A stretch of DNA of 64,000 nucleotides, taken from positions 157,616-221,615 of the forward strand of contig NZ_BALE01000048.1 of the NCBI RefSeq assembly GCF_000963885.1, written 5' to 3'. Of the stretch, positions 46,444 to 55,903 are shown piece by piece. The notes beneath the pieces were generated by a model. The model saw nothing but the letters and a program-made list of their open reading frames with translations, did no database searches and was not told the origin of the DNA. The translations under genes were made by a program, and so were the position numbers. The DNA is from Tanticharoenia sakaeratensis NBRC 103193 (GTDB lineage: Bacteria; Pseudomonadota; Alphaproteobacteria; Acetobacterales; Acetobacteraceae). Numbering within the stretch: position 1 is the stretch's first letter; the number at the start of each line of letters is the position of its first letter.

Positions 46444-47928
46444 TCAGACACTCCCGGCCGTGGTGGCAACGCTGACCGATGCGCCACCCTGCAGATTGAC
46501 GATGAACTTCTCGTTGATGCCCTGGTACTGCACCTGCACATCCGCCTGGACATACCCTTGCGCGATACGGCTCGCGGGGTTGTTGGAAGCATCACAGACA
46601 ACCGCGTAAGGCAACGCGCCGTTCGTGACACCCAGAATGCCCTGCGACAGAAGACCTGACAGAAAACCGAGCAGCGTCGCCCGGATATCGCCGAACAGCG
46701 TGTCGTTGATCACACTGCCGACATACGTGCCCATGCCGGCCGAAAAGGTTTCGGCCAGGAAATTGGTCAGGCGCGTGTAATTGTCACCACTGATCGCAAC
46801 GTTGGTGGACGAATTGTGCCCGCACCGCACAGCCCAATAGGCCCCGCCAGGTGCCGGATTGCAGATCACGTCGATACCGGACGCAAACAGTGTCGCCAGA
46901 TCCGCCGAGGAATACGTGGCGCTTCCGCCGCTCAGACCGGCTTTCTGACTCCCGACGATTCCCGCAAGAGACTTGTTCAGGCTCGATTTCTCTGGTGACA
47001 ACGCACCGAGAATACCGGCCGTGAACGCCTGCGGTGTGATGAGCATCAACCCGTTCAGGTCATCGCGCCACCAGATCCAGTCGCCGAACATCAGCTTGAC
47101 GGCATAGGAGTTCAGCCCGCTCGCGGCCTTGGTCGCAATGGCATTGGCGATCGTGTCCGACGACGGACCGGTCGCAATCATGTAAATGCCCTCGCCCAGC
47201 CCAAACGCGCTCTGCGTCGTGAAGCAGCTGCTGTCGCTGACGCCATGCAGCATCCCGATGGCACAGCCTTGGCCGCGCAGCGCATACATGCCGGTCCGCG
47301 GCGAAATATCCTGCCCGACAAACGCCGTCGTCGACGGCACTCCACCGTCCGCCCCGCCTGTCAGCGTGACGGTCCCAGCCGCAACCGCCGGCACCGTGCC
47401 CGGAACCGAAACCGAGATCAGGCGCTGCGAATCAGCGGCCACGGCCGCCGCAAGTGCCGTCCAGTTCGCACCGCCATAGCTGAATGTGCCAAGCGTCGGA
47501 TGTGCGACCACCATGGCAAAGCCGGAACCGCTGGTCGAAACAGTCACGACGATCGCATTGCCGGCCGTTCCGGTGCAGACCGCCGCAAGCTCGACACCAT
47601 CGAGCGATGCCGTCGCCGCCGCATCTGTGCCGTCGGTTACCCGGACCGCACAGAAACTGGTCGCACCTTGAAGTGCCGCCGCATTGACCGCAATACCGAT
47701 GTCAGTCGTCTTCGCCTGCTTGGGCCCGAACGATACGGCATAATCTCCCGTGCCCCCCAGCGGCACAGGCATGTCCACCGGACCCCATCCCGCCGTGCCG
47801 ACAATACCGATCGTGGACGAACTCACGCCCGACAACGTCAGTGATTGAGGCTGCGCGATCTGCACATACAGATTGGGTACGGTCAAAGCCGCCGTGTTCA
47901 AAGACCCGGCCTGATAGATCAGAGACAT
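46444..47928 (-). CDS. Phage tail sheath protein
   Basis: 494 residues; shows this is a contractile tail. Sheath-type blocks: SSSTIGIVGTAGWGPVDMPVPLG near the N-terminus, GADGGVPSTTAFVG, LVGQ-type centre and a C-terminal domain with SGDNYTRLTNFLAETFSAGMGTYVG and the end strand VNLQGGASVSVATT. Gp18/Mu L family. It is 48 nt after the preceding gene. Confidence 0.85.
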   Translation of the reverse strand: MSLIYQAGSLNTAALTVPNLYVQIAQPQSLTLSGVSSSTIGIVGTAGWGPVDMPVPLGGTGDYAVSFGPKQAKTTDIGIAVNAAALQGATSFCAVRVTDGTDAAATASLDGVELAAVCTGTAGNAIVVTVSTSGSGFAMVVAHPTLGTFSYGGANWTALAAAVAADSQRLISVSVPGTVPAVAAGTVTLTGGADGGVPSTTAFVGQDISPRTGMYALRGQGCAIGMLHGVSDSSCFTTQSAFGLGEGIYMIATGPSSDTIANAIATKAASGLNSYAVKLMFGDWIWWRDDLNGLMLITPQAFTAGILGALSPEKSSLNKSLAGIVGSQKAGLSGGSATYSSADLATLFASGIDVICNPAPGGAYWAVRCGHNSSTNVAISGDNYTRLTNFLAETFSAGMGTYVGSVINDTLFGDIRATLLGFLSGLLSQGILGVTNGALPYAVVCDASNNPASRIAQGYVQADVQVQYQGINEKFIVNLQGGASVSVATTAGSV

Positions 47929-47976
47929 TTTGGAAAAGCCCCGCTTAGTCGTTATGATTCCGCATTGCGGCTGCAG

Positions 47977-48963
47977 TCATGCTGCGGCCGTCACCGTGCC
48001 GAACGCGTCCATTGAAAATCCCGGATAGGGAGAAGCCGGCAAAAGCAGTTTTGCTGCCGCAGAGGCGGCCGAAAGGGCAGCCTGCTGACTCTGCCCAAGC
48101 CCCGCTTCCGATTGATCCCCGAAATGCTCTGATGCAGTCTGGCCGCCTGCCTCGAGTGTCAGGGTTCCTCCGCCAAACAGCATCTGCGCGGATATCTGCG
48201 TCTGCAGCGTATCGAACGTCACCGAATAGGTCAGATCGCGCCGATACAATGCCTGCGTCTGCATCGTGTCCACATCTCCGGCGCCCTCAAACGTCAGGAG
48301 AGCCTGCGCGCCATCCATCGTCGAAAGCCAGCCAAGCGAAGCCAGAGCCTCATCAAGCGCAGATCCCAGCGCATCACGCGCGCCTGCATTCGACGTCCAG
48401 ATCGACACCGTGAAACCCTGCGTCTGCCGGCGCGTGACCCGGATTGACCGACCAAATCCCGCGACCTGAGCCTCGATACGGCCCTTGATCGACATCGAAC
48501 CGCCCGATACAGCCACCTCAGGCAATGCCGAGGCCAGTACCTCGGCAATTGTCTCGACCGTATCGTCTGCCTGCACAGCATAACTCGCAACGACAGGCTC
48601 ACCGTCGTCAGGCGTTGCACGGACGCCGACGATGCCCACAGGAACGGCACCGGCCTGCAAGGCAACAGTTGCCGTGGAGCCCGATACGGTGACCGACACG
48701 GTCGGCGCGATGAACGCTGTCTCCCGCCAGGGACGCCCCAGTGGTTCAGGGTGCGGCCGATAGTGCTTCAGGCTCGATGTGACCGTGACATAGTCGACAT
48801 TGTTCCGGACTGACTGCGCCGTGAACAGATCGCTCGGCAAAAGCCACCCCCGGCGCACCACCGTCTGACGCCCCGTAACGGACGGCGCGGACAGCCCGTC
48901 AGGAAAGACCAGTTCCGCACACGCATACGCAAGCGCCTGCGCAATACTTGAGACATCAGCCAT
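47977..48963 (-). CDS. Phage neck/tail-terminator region protein, unknown
   Basis: 328 residues, positioned after the head completion genes and before the sheath. Beta-rich with repeats of sensitive Thr/Val strands (TVSVTVSGSTATVALQAG) and an Ala-rich C-terminal helix (AALSAASAAAKLLLPAS). Starts one base after the 202-residue gene stop. A tail terminator role is possible from position alone. Confidence 0.55.
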   Translation of the reverse strand: MADVSSIAQALAYACAELVFPDGLSAPSVTGRQTVVRRGWLLPSDLFTAQSVRNNVDYVTVTSSLKHYRPHPEPLGRPWRETAFIAPTVSVTVSGSTATVALQAGAVPVGIVGVRATPDDGEPVVASYAVQADDTVETIAEVLASALPEVAVSGGSMSIKGRIEAQVAGFGRSIRVTRRQTQGFTVSIWTSNAGARDALGSALDEALASLGWLSTMDGAQALLTFEGAGDVDTMQTQALYRRDLTYSVTFDTLQTQISAQMLFGGGTLTLEAGGQTASEHFGDQSEAGLGQSQQAALSAASAAAKLLLPASPYPGFSMDAFGTVTAAA

Positions 48964-48964
48964 G

Positions 48965-49573
48965 TCAGACCTGCTGGTTCGTAATCATGCAGCGAAATCC
49001 GAACGATGTCGCCTCTGCCGATGCCACCGAATACGAATTTCCCAGATCGTCGACCACGGTCATGTAAGGCACGATGGTCACACCCGGCAGCGACGGCAGA
49101 TACAGCACAAACTGTCCCGGCCGCGTCGAGCCCGGCATCCCGCTGTCATCACGATCGCCATGCGATTTGAGAAGGATCGCCGCAGGACAGTCCGACAGAA
49201 CGGTGGTCGTCGTCCCCGTCACGCCGGAGACCGATACGGTCCGTGTGCACAGAACACACAAGGGAGGCCGCATCGCCTCGTAGCGCGCCACGAAATACGT
49301 GCCGGATCCGCAGACCAGAATATCCCCGGTCGAAACATCTGTCGTGTTCAGAAGGACATATTCCGTCGGAACGCCCCAGTTCTGCGGTCTGGCGAGCGAG
49401 AAGGCCGGTCCTGCGTCGAACACCATCATCGGTCGCCCGTAGACAGCCGCCATCGGCGCCAGCGCGTTCGTCGGCCGATATTGCATGCCCGCGATGCCCA
49501 GAATGGCCGCTGCTTTCGCCCATCCGGATGCAACGCGTGTCGCGATCGTCGCTTGGTCCACATACACCTCCAT
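48965..49573 (-). CDS. Phage head-tail connector region protein, unknown
   Basis: 202 residues; ATG 49573 overlaps the upstream stop by one base (TGATG). Beta-rich N-terminal half followed by a central loop with two Cys (PLCVLCTRT) and a C-terminal strand pair. Position between head completion and neck genes suggests a connector or tail-completion role. Confidence 0.55.
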   Translation of the reverse strand: MEVYVDQATIATRVASGWAKAAAILGIAGMQYRPTNALAPMAAVYGRPMMVFDAGPAFSLARPQNWGVPTEYVLLNTTDVSTGDILVCGSGTYFVARYEAMRPPLCVLCTRTVSVSGVTGTTTTVLSDCPAAILLKSHGDRDDSGMPGSTRPGQFVLYLPSLPGVTIVPYMTVVDDLGNSYSVASAEATSFGFRCMITNQQV

Positions 49574-49974
49574 CAGATCACGACCGCATGGCCCCCGTGC
49601 AGGTCCGGCCCCATCGGTACGCCGAGAAAGCCACAAAGACGACGACGCCAAAGGTCAAAAAGCCCCATGCGGTCATCGACTTCCCGCGCATTGTGCCGCC
49701 AGGATGCCGCCTGATCCGTGTCGAGATTGGCAGACGCACCGATAACCGCCGTCTCCAGCGGATAAAGCTGCGACAGATAAAGCCGCACCTGAGCAAGTTC
49801 CGTCGGGGACAGATTGTTCATCTTCCACTCGAACTGCCCGAACGTCTGAAAAAACCGCCACGATCCCTCGCCGGATGACGTTCCTCCGATGGCCGGGTAG
49901 CCACAGAAGCGCCGAAGATCGGTTTTTTCTCCATCTGCCAGAGGCAGCGTGGAAAACGCCGTCGAACCAGACAT
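49573..49974 (-). CDS. Phage head completion/neck protein, unknown
   Basis: 133 residues. ATG at 49974 follows AGGAGG with good spacing. Sequence is helical after a short N-terminus (FFQTFGQFEWKMNNLSPTELAQVRLYLSQLYPLETAVIG) and ends with a Gly/His tail. It directly follows the capsid gene, as head completion proteins do. Confidence 0.55.
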   Translation of the reverse strand: MSGSTAFSTLPLADGEKTDLRRFCGYPAIGGTSSGEGSWRFFQTFGQFEWKMNNLSPTELAQVRLYLSQLYPLETAVIGASANLDTDQAASWRHNAREVDDRMGLFDLWRRRLCGFLGVPMGPDLHGGHAVVI

Positions 49975-50025
49975 GCGCCCCTCCTGGTTGGCCGGCCGAG
50001 CCAATGGCCCGACCAGCCGTCACGA

Positions 50026-51405
50026 TCAGTTCATGAGCCCAAGCGCATCGGTGCCCAGACTCTCGATCACGACGCCACGCTTGAGATAGGAATTGGTCGC
50101 GGTCGGAATGACGGCCACATTCGCCGTCACGTCCGTCGGCAAGGCGAAACCACCAATCCAGTACCACGACTGGGCGATGATCTGCCGCAGTCGGTCCAGC
50201 GGTTCACGCGTGACCATCGCCACCGAATCGACCATCTCGATCAGCGCGCGCTCCGCATCGGGAATGTCCGAATGACCGGTCAGCGCACAGTCGCCCTCGA
50301 TCAGTGCCCCCTGACCGACGAGGAGCGCGCGGTGGATCGGTCCAGCCCCCAGAGACAGCTGCTGCGGCGCCTCCGTCGTCGGAATGAAGCGCACGCCGAG
50401 CAGTTCGATCACCTGACCATTGCGGTATTCTTCCGAGCCATAAGCTCCACGATAGAGATACTTGAAGTCGGTATCGCGGAAGAGCGAGAGCAACTGCAGG
50501 TCGTCAAGATAGCAGTGGTAGGCACCGTTGATCATCGGCACGTTGTTGCGGCGCAGTGCCGCAACACCCGCCAGAACGGTCTGGATCCCCAGCGTGTCGG
50601 CAATTCCCGCAGCGCTGGACGTCTGCAGCCCGGCCGTCGTGAGACGACCGTTCGGCCGCAGCACAAGCGGCGCCACCGACGCGACGACTGCATTGCCCTG
50701 CGTACCATCGGAGACCGAGACAGCAGCCGAGAACGTCAGCTGCCCGGAGATGCCACCCGGTGCCGTCGAGACATTGGTCGCATCGGCGGCGACCGCGACC
50801 AGCGTATATGCGTCGGAACCCACGGTCACGGTCATGCCGTTCGTGGCACTGACCGATGTCACCTGGCCATTGACGATGACATTCTGGAATCCGCGAATAT
50901 CATCGACTTCGATGACGTTCGATGCCGAACCGATCGTCGCGGCAACGCGCGTGTTGCCGCCCAGATAACCGCCGACACCATTCTGCGCACCGCCAAACAG
51001 CGCATTGCGCGCCAGACGGTCCAGAGACTGCATGGCCTGAATGCCATTTGTATTGGCGTTAGCCAGGAACTGCGAGGCAATGCCCACACCGCTCGTCACC
51101 ATGTTGAGGTCGATCGTGTCGCCATACTGATTGATCGACAGGGTATACTGCTCGATCGACCAGGTGCTCGGCGTCAGGCCGTTATCGAAATTGGTATTGG
51201 TGGTCGGGTTGAGCGGCGTCGTCACAGGCGCCTTGAGGCTCTTGCGCGTCTTGGTGAGTGTCTCACCGATCGCATTGGGGAACACCTCACGGTCCGCAAT
51301 CGCCCGAAAACCGAGGCGCGAACGAAGACCGTTCTCGAACTCGCGGGCCAGATAGCCCTGCTGGATCGCCGCCTGAAGCTGAACCGGGAAGTTATCGATG
51401 CTCAT
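50026..51405 (-). CDS. Major capsid protein
   Basis: 459 residues of the HK97-like fold. N-terminal arm (DNFPVQLQAAIQQGYLAREFENGL), E-loop region (TTPLNPTTNTNFDNGLTPSTWSIEQYTLSI), A-domain (VLRPNGRLTTAGLQ..., PMINGAYHCYLDDLQLLSL, FIPTTEAPQQLS). A beta-rich insertion (about residues 160-245, VNGQVTSVSATNGMTVTVGSDAYTLVAV...) looks like an Ig-like capsid decoration. GAGG lies before the ATG. It is preceded by a terminator hairpin. Confidence 0.8.
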   Translation of the reverse strand: MSIDNFPVQLQAAIQQGYLAREFENGLRSRLGFRAIADREVFPNAIGETLTKTRKSLKAPVTTPLNPTTNTNFDNGLTPSTWSIEQYTLSINQYGDTIDLNMVTSGVGIASQFLANANTNGIQAMQSLDRLARNALFGGAQNGVGGYLGGNTRVAATIGSASNVIEVDDIRGFQNVIVNGQVTSVSATNGMTVTVGSDAYTLVAVAADATNVSTAPGGISGQLTFSAAVSVSDGTQGNAVVASVAPLVLRPNGRLTTAGLQTSSAAGIADTLGIQTVLAGVAALRRNNVPMINGAYHCYLDDLQLLSLFRDTDFKYLYRGAYGSEEYRNGQVIELLGVRFIPTTEAPQQLSLGAGPIHRALLVGQGALIEGDCALTGHSDIPDAERALIEMVDSVAMVTREPLDRLRQIIAQSWYWIGGFALPTDVTANVAVIPTATNSYLKRGVVIESLGTDALGLMN

Positions 51406-51414
51406 GTATCGTTG

Positions 51415-51452
51415 CCTCGAAAAACGAAGGCCCGCAGCAGGTGCTGCGGGCC
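51415..51452 (-). terminator. Rho-independent terminator between scaffold and capsid genes
   Basis: On the minus strand GGCCCGCAGCA-cc-TGCTGCGGGCC (51452-51429) is followed by TTCGTTTTT. An 11-bp stem with a T-rich tail. It sits upstream of the capsid start at 51405, so it would lower capsid transcripts unless read-through or a further promoter is used. Confidence 0.7.
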
Positions 51453-51493
51453 TTTCGACAGAAATCAGGATCGATTGAAATCAGTGCGGTAAC

Positions 51494-52054
51494 TCAGGAA
51501 TTCCCCTTCAGGAACTGCCATTTCCGCGTCTCGTAATCCGCTGCGGGCGCGCCGCGGGCATCGAAACCGGGCGCATGCCCCGGCCGGGGTGCTGCGGACC
51601 CGACCGTATTGCCGCTCACCGCCCCCGAAACCGGGGCGGCAGAGAAAAGATAACTGCGTTCGGCGCGGGCCTGCTCCAGTGCAGCACCGACACCTTCGAC
51701 AGTGCCGTCCTCGTTCCGACGAAGATTGGAAAGATCCAGAAGGCGCAGGATATCATCCGGATTATGTGCACCAAGCCGCGTCGCCTCGGCGCGCAACTCC
51801 GCATGAATGACATCCGAATCGGCCTGTTTGCGCAGGCGCGCCAGCGCTGCCTCATGCGCTTGGACCTCCTTCGTCCGACGCGCCTCGAACGTCATCGCCT
51901 GCTTTCGCAGTCTCTCGCCTTCGCTTGCAAGCGATTCCTGCGCATTTCGCGCCTCGGTCAGCTCCGTCTGCGTCGCCTCCAGAAGGGACTGAACCTCGCG
52001 CAGAGTTTCCTGCAACTGCGTCATATCGCTCGCTGCATCATCCTTTTCCGACAT
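51494..52054 (-). CDS. Phage scaffold protein
   Basis: 186 residues; start overlaps the portal stop by one base (TAATG). About 95 residues of coiled coil (LQETLREVQSLLEATQTELTEARNAQES...) and an acidic middle, then a flexible Ala/Pro/Gly C-terminus. This is the layout of phage scaffolds of the gp20 group, which guide procapsid assembly. Confidence 0.72.
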   Translation of the reverse strand: MSEKDDAASDMTQLQETLREVQSLLEATQTELTEARNAQESLASEGERLRKQAMTFEARRTKEVQAHEAALARLRKQADSDVIHAELRAEATRLGAHNPDDILRLLDLSNLRRNEDGTVEGVGAALEQARAERSYLFSAAPVSGAVSGNTVGSAAPRPGHAPGFDARGAPAADYETRKWQFLKGNS

Positions 52055-53502
52055 TACGCCTCCTCATGCGCCATGGATGCCGACTTCTCCGGAACCCACG
52101 CAACCAGTTGCTGCCATTCTGCCGCCGGATCGGGATTGCCGGTCGCGTTGGCATAAATGCGCACGGCGGTCTCGCGGCTCAGGACGCCGCCGGACACCGC
52201 CGTGACAAGGCCCTGCGCCAGGGACAACAATTCTCCGTTCGTCACCGCGAACCACGGCGGCCAGTGCAAGGACAGCCCAGTGGGAACGAGGTTGCGAACA
52301 CGCACCCCGTCGATCAGAAGGCCATCCTTCAAAACACACGAAAACCGGCATGCCATGCGAAACAGCGGGATCAGCCCACCTTCGCCGTAAGCATGCCGCA
52401 GACGATCCGCCAGCCAGATCAACGGCTGACACATCATCTCCATCGCACGACCCGACTGGGCAGCCGCCAGACGATCGGCATGAGCACGATTGCCATGCAG
52501 CTGCTCCAGCACCAGTTCACGGAGCTCCTTGTAATGCGCCAGAACCGCGCCTGCCGCATTGCCGTTGATCTCCAGCAGCTTCGCGTCACCTTCCGGCGGA
52601 AGGGTAAGGGCGGAAGCCGCACCTCCCTGCCGTGCCGGCCCTTCTGGTGCTCGACCACCGGTCTTCAGCACGAGCGTCGGATCAGATCCGTATTTCAGTC
52701 CGCGCCCTGCCTGCGACAGCAGATAATCGGCCTCGATGACGGTATCGATCGCACGCTCGAACGTACAGTCTCCATCCGGCTCCGAGCTGTGCTCTGCTCC
52801 GAGATTTCGAATCCAGACGATCGGCACGAACCCGAGACCATGCCGCACCGACCGTTCCTCATCCACCGCTGCTTCATCAGCCGCCACAGATAGGGGAACA
52901 GGCGTCATCACCCGGCATTCCTCGGACGTCCAGGTCCGCTGCCACCAGAACTGCGCTGCCGTCAGCTCATCCGGAATTACGTAGCCTTCCGCCGCCAGAA
53001 CACGGCCCTGAACAGCATACCGCTCGCTGACTTCCAGCAGAGCGCCGCTCAGCGGGTCCCAGTGCGGCGTCAGATAAGCCGTATCCAGAAGAGAAAGCTT
53101 CGGAACACCACAGGCAACTTCAAACAGGATGGCAACCGATCCGACCGATCCGCGGACGGCCGCTTCCATCATCAACGCCCCGAGCCGGCATGAACGCACG
53201 AATGCGCCGAGGGCGGCGACGGTGTCCGTGTCGTCGGCCAGGACAGCCGGCCAGTGCGTGTCCCCGAAAAGCAGCGAAACCGACTCGTCCACGACGGTCC
53301 GACAGAGATTGGTCCTGACCGATGGCCGGCGGTTCGACAACGGAATATATTCTCCCGCGCCGCTACGCTCCTTCGCAAAAGGATTGGTCAGAACGTCGTA
53401 TTGCGTCCCGTCCAGCACCTTCCTCAGTGCCAGAAGCCGCGCACCACGTGCAGACACGCCGCTCGGTACCGCATAACGTGATCGTAGAGACAACCAGTCC
53501 AT
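52054..53502 (-). CDS. Phage portal protein
   Basis: 482 residues. Dodecameric DNA gate. Contains NPFAKERSGAGEYIPLSNRRPSVRTNLCRTVVDESVSLLFGDTHWP, a segment seen in the SPP1-like portal group, and a C-terminal region with IYANATGNPDPAAEWQ. Lies 33 nt after TerL and overlaps the scaffold start. Confidence 0.75.
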   Translation of the reverse strand: MDWLSLRSRYAVPSGVSARGARLLALRKVLDGTQYDVLTNPFAKERSGAGEYIPLSNRRPSVRTNLCRTVVDESVSLLFGDTHWPAVLADDTDTVAALGAFVRSCRLGALMMEAAVRGSVGSVAILFEVACGVPKLSLLDTAYLTPHWDPLSGALLEVSERYAVQGRVLAAEGYVIPDELTAAQFWWQRTWTSEECRVMTPVPLSVAADEAAVDEERSVRHGLGFVPIVWIRNLGAEHSSEPDGDCTFERAIDTVIEADYLLSQAGRGLKYGSDPTLVLKTGGRAPEGPARQGGAASALTLPPEGDAKLLEINGNAAGAVLAHYKELRELVLEQLHGNRAHADRLAAAQSGRAMEMMCQPLIWLADRLRHAYGEGGLIPLFRMACRFSCVLKDGLLIDGVRVRNLVPTGLSLHWPPWFAVTNGELLSLAQGLVTAVSGGVLSRETAVRIYANATGNPDPAAEWQQLVAWVPEKSASMAHEEA

Positions 53503-53535
53503 GCACGCTCCATTCCGACGCAGCCAGGCGCGCCG

Positions 53536-54852
53536 TTATCGCGAAAACGAAAATCCAGCCGGATCCCAGGAGACGGCACCCTGATCGGGTGCCTCCAACA
53601 TCACTTCTGTCAGTCCCCAGACCATGGCATCAGCCCGATCCGGAGATCTGCCTCCCCGAAACCCGGAAACCGAGAACTGGCAGAGCTGGTCTTCAAGAGC
53701 CGAGAATCTCCCGTGATGAACCACGCGTCCGGTCTCATAGAGTGCCGCCACGGGTTCAGCTCTCGCCACCTTGCCCCGGGCGGCATTGACAGTCTTGACC
53801 GAAACATCGGACCGAACGCTGCGGATCGTGTTTTCCACCAGCGCACCGCCAAAGTTCCGCTCGGCCACGATCCGATCCGCACCCCAGTCATCCAGCGCAC
53901 GGAGAGCCCGGCGCGCCCAGCCCGCCGGGCTCTCCCGAAGCGACAGATCCTCCAGAACATGCCCGATCCCGTCAGTTCCCAGACCGCAGACGACAATTCC
54001 GATTTCATCGGAACGATAATCGTCCGGCCCGCTTGCTCCGGAGGGATCGACCGCCACCACGATCCGACGCATCCCCTCGGCGATCTCCGACCGGTTCTGT
54101 CCCGTTACTGCAATATCGCGGCGGAAAGATTCGACCCGCCAGAGAGCACCATCGACGGCCGTCTGATACTCCCCTAGGAGAAAACGACGCCGTTCCCGCT
54201 CCGGCAATGCTTCAAGTCGTTCCAGATAATCAGGCGAAAGATTGGCCCGATTGACATCCGGGTTGAGCAGCATCGTCGCATAACGCGAAAAATCGGCAAT
54301 CGGTGCGCCCGATTTAGGCTCAATGCCTTCCTCGAACATCTTGTAAAGCCAGTGACTGGTGCTCGGCGGATTGGCATCGATATATTCCCGCGTCGCCAGA
54401 CCGCATCGTTGCGCCAGTCGTGTCAGCAAAATGTTCCTGGCGCCATAGCTGATCTGGCTTGCTTCGTTGAGATAAACCGTCGCGAATTCAAGACCGAGAA
54501 TTTTCTCGGTTCGCTCCTGATCATCAAGCCCGCCGAACAGGATCGTCGATCCATTTGGAAATGATACGACCCAGTCCTGTCGATCGATTTTGTATTCGAC
54601 CTGCGGAAAACAGAGACGCATGACCTTGGGAAAGGTATCTCTGATGACGGAAGACTTGAGTGCGGTCAGACGATATCGGAAAATTCCATGCCGACTCTGT
54701 GGGACGCGCAACGCTCGCACCACAATGGCGCGCACAAGTACAAATGTCTTGCCCGACCGCGAGCCACCACGCAGCAGGATGTGCCTCGCCCCACTTCCGA
54801 GCAGTTTATTTGCCGCCGTCTGACCCGCATTGAGCTTAAAGGACACTGTCAT
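53536..54852 (-). CDS. Phage terminase large subunit
   Basis: 438 residues. Packaging ATPase and nuclease. Walker A GGSRSGKT at about residues 29-36, Walker B VYLNEAS, coupling TRLAQ..., and RuvC-type nuclease Asp in VAVDPSG and a C-terminal Asp in SPDRADAMVWGL. All core motifs are intact, so the packaging motor could be active. Its start overlaps the small subunit by 17 bases. Confidence 0.88.
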   Translation of the reverse strand: MTVSFKLNAGQTAANKLLGSGARHILLRGGSRSGKTFVLVRAIVVRALRVPQSRHGIFRYRLTALKSSVIRDTFPKVMRLCFPQVEYKIDRQDWVVSFPNGSTILFGGLDDQERTEKILGLEFATVYLNEASQISYGARNILLTRLAQRCGLATREYIDANPPSTSHWLYKMFEEGIEPKSGAPIADFSRYATMLLNPDVNRANLSPDYLERLEALPERERRRFLLGEYQTAVDGALWRVESFRRDIAVTGQNRSEIAEGMRRIVVAVDPSGASGPDDYRSDEIGIVVCGLGTDGIGHVLEDLSLRESPAGWARRALRALDDWGADRIVAERNFGGALVENTIRSVRSDVSVKTVNAARGKVARAEPVAALYETGRVVHHGRFSALEDQLCQFSVSGFRGGRSPDRADAMVWGLTEVMLEAPDQGAVSWDPAGFSFSR

Positions 54853-55318
54853 CCGGCGTGATCGTGATCGTGATCATGCCGGATTTTTCATCACGATCGG
54901 TATCGCCGAATCTGGAAGGCCGATGGGCCCTCAGAAGAAAAGACAGAAGACCGTCACTATATTTCCGACGCGTAACAGGTGATCCGTTCGAATCGCAGAC
55001 CATGCGCCCCCCCGACAGGACAAGTTCATCGTATCCCTCGACAGCACGCCTGCGCGCCTCAGACTCAAGAATGTCGACCGCATCTTCAAGCGCACACTCC
55101 CATTCCTTGGCAAACACCGCGTCCGCGTCACGCCAACTGTACAAGGTCGACCGCTCGACACCCGCGATGCGGGAGGACTCGGAAACATTACCGCTTTTCG
55201 AGAGATGCCTGAGAAACGCAGCTTTCATGCCTTGCATGCGCGTGGCGCGACAGCTTACCTCGCATGCCTCGACAACGTCTTTGGGTCGACTCACAGGCGA
55301 TATACCATCTTTGCTCAT
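54836..55318 (-). CDS. Phage terminase small subunit
   Basis: 160 residues. DNA recognition subunit. N-terminal HTH-like part (AFLRHLSKSGNVSESSRIAGVERSTLYSWRD), then helices (CALEDAVDILESEARRRAVEGYDE) and GLLSFLLRAHRPSRFG, typical of HTH-bearing TerS of the terminase_2-like kind. ATG at 55318 has GGAG nine bases upstream and overlaps the previous stop (ATGA). Confidence 0.78.
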   Translation of the reverse strand: MSKDGISPVSRPKDVVEACEVSCRATRMQGMKAAFLRHLSKSGNVSESSRIAGVERSTLYSWRDADAVFAKEWECALEDAVDILESEARRRAVEGYDELVLSGGRMVCDSNGSPVTRRKYSDGLLSFLLRAHRPSRFGDTDRDEKSGMITITITPDDSVL

Positions 55319-55788
55319 TGTCTCGGGCTCCCTCCACATGGCACTGCACAGTCCATCTGCGAGACAACGGCAACTTTCGATAGCGACGGACGGCGATGAC
55401 TGGCCATCGGCGCTCTCCTGTGCACTGTCGTATGTGTTTCCTCACCCCGGATTCTGCGGGGGACACGCTCGGCGGTTCGCAACGCCTGCTCACGCCAGGC
55501 CGCTGCCCGGATCCTTTGCCATACTGTGCGTGGAACTTGTCCAACGGACTGTATGGCCTTGATGGAACGAAAGCATGGAACAGCCCGTGCCCGAATATGC
55601 GTCGTTGTCAGACCGGCACAGCACAGATCCGTCCATTCCAGAACTTGATCGGCACGATGACGCGGCTCGTCATCAGAGACCAGAGGACACGCCAGAATAT
55701 GCGTCTCATTCCGCTCGATGACAATCATTGCTTCACGAGCACAATAAACGACATCGCCGGCGCGGATTTGTGAGATGGCAGACATCAT
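55315..55788 (-). CDS. Unknown early protein, PemK/MazF-like pattern
   Basis: 157 residues from the ATG at 55788 (an ATG at 55785 follows). N-terminal part IRAGDVVYCAREAMIVIERNE and WTDLCCAGLTTTHIRARAV, then VGQVPRTVWQRIRAA, recall the beta-barrel of MazF/PemK toxins; no antitoxin gene is adjacent, so this is weak. The C-terminus is an Arg-rich extension of about 50 residues. It lies between a strong terminator and terS, overlapping terS by ATGA. Confidence 0.45.
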   Translation of the reverse strand: MMSAISQIRAGDVVYCAREAMIVIERNETHILACPLVSDDEPRHRADQVLEWTDLCCAGLTTTHIRARAVPCFRSIKAIQSVGQVPRTVWQRIRAAAWREQALRTAERVPRRIRGEETHTTVHRRAPMASHRRPSLSKVAVVSQMDCAVPCGGSPRQ

Positions 55789-55803
55789 TATCGGCCCAGT
55801 CAT

Positions 55804-55826
55804 AAAAAAAGCCGCCCGAAGGCGGC
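55804..55826 (-). terminator. Strong rho-independent terminator before the late genes
   Basis: On the minus strand GCCGCC-TTCG-GGCGGC (55826-55811) is followed by TTTTTTT (55810-55804). A UUCG-type tetraloop and seven T. It lies between the 176-residue early gene and the packaging genes. Confidence 0.85.
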
Positions 55827-55903
55827 CAGTCAATTAATTGATTTTCAAATACAAATTTCCACTATGAGAAAACTATACTTCAATCGTGCGCAGATTGCAA
55901 GCG

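Noticed and set aside
50272..51492. 406-residue plus-strand frame
   Set aside because: Antisense to the major capsid gene; rich in Arg, Asp and Gln, no start site.
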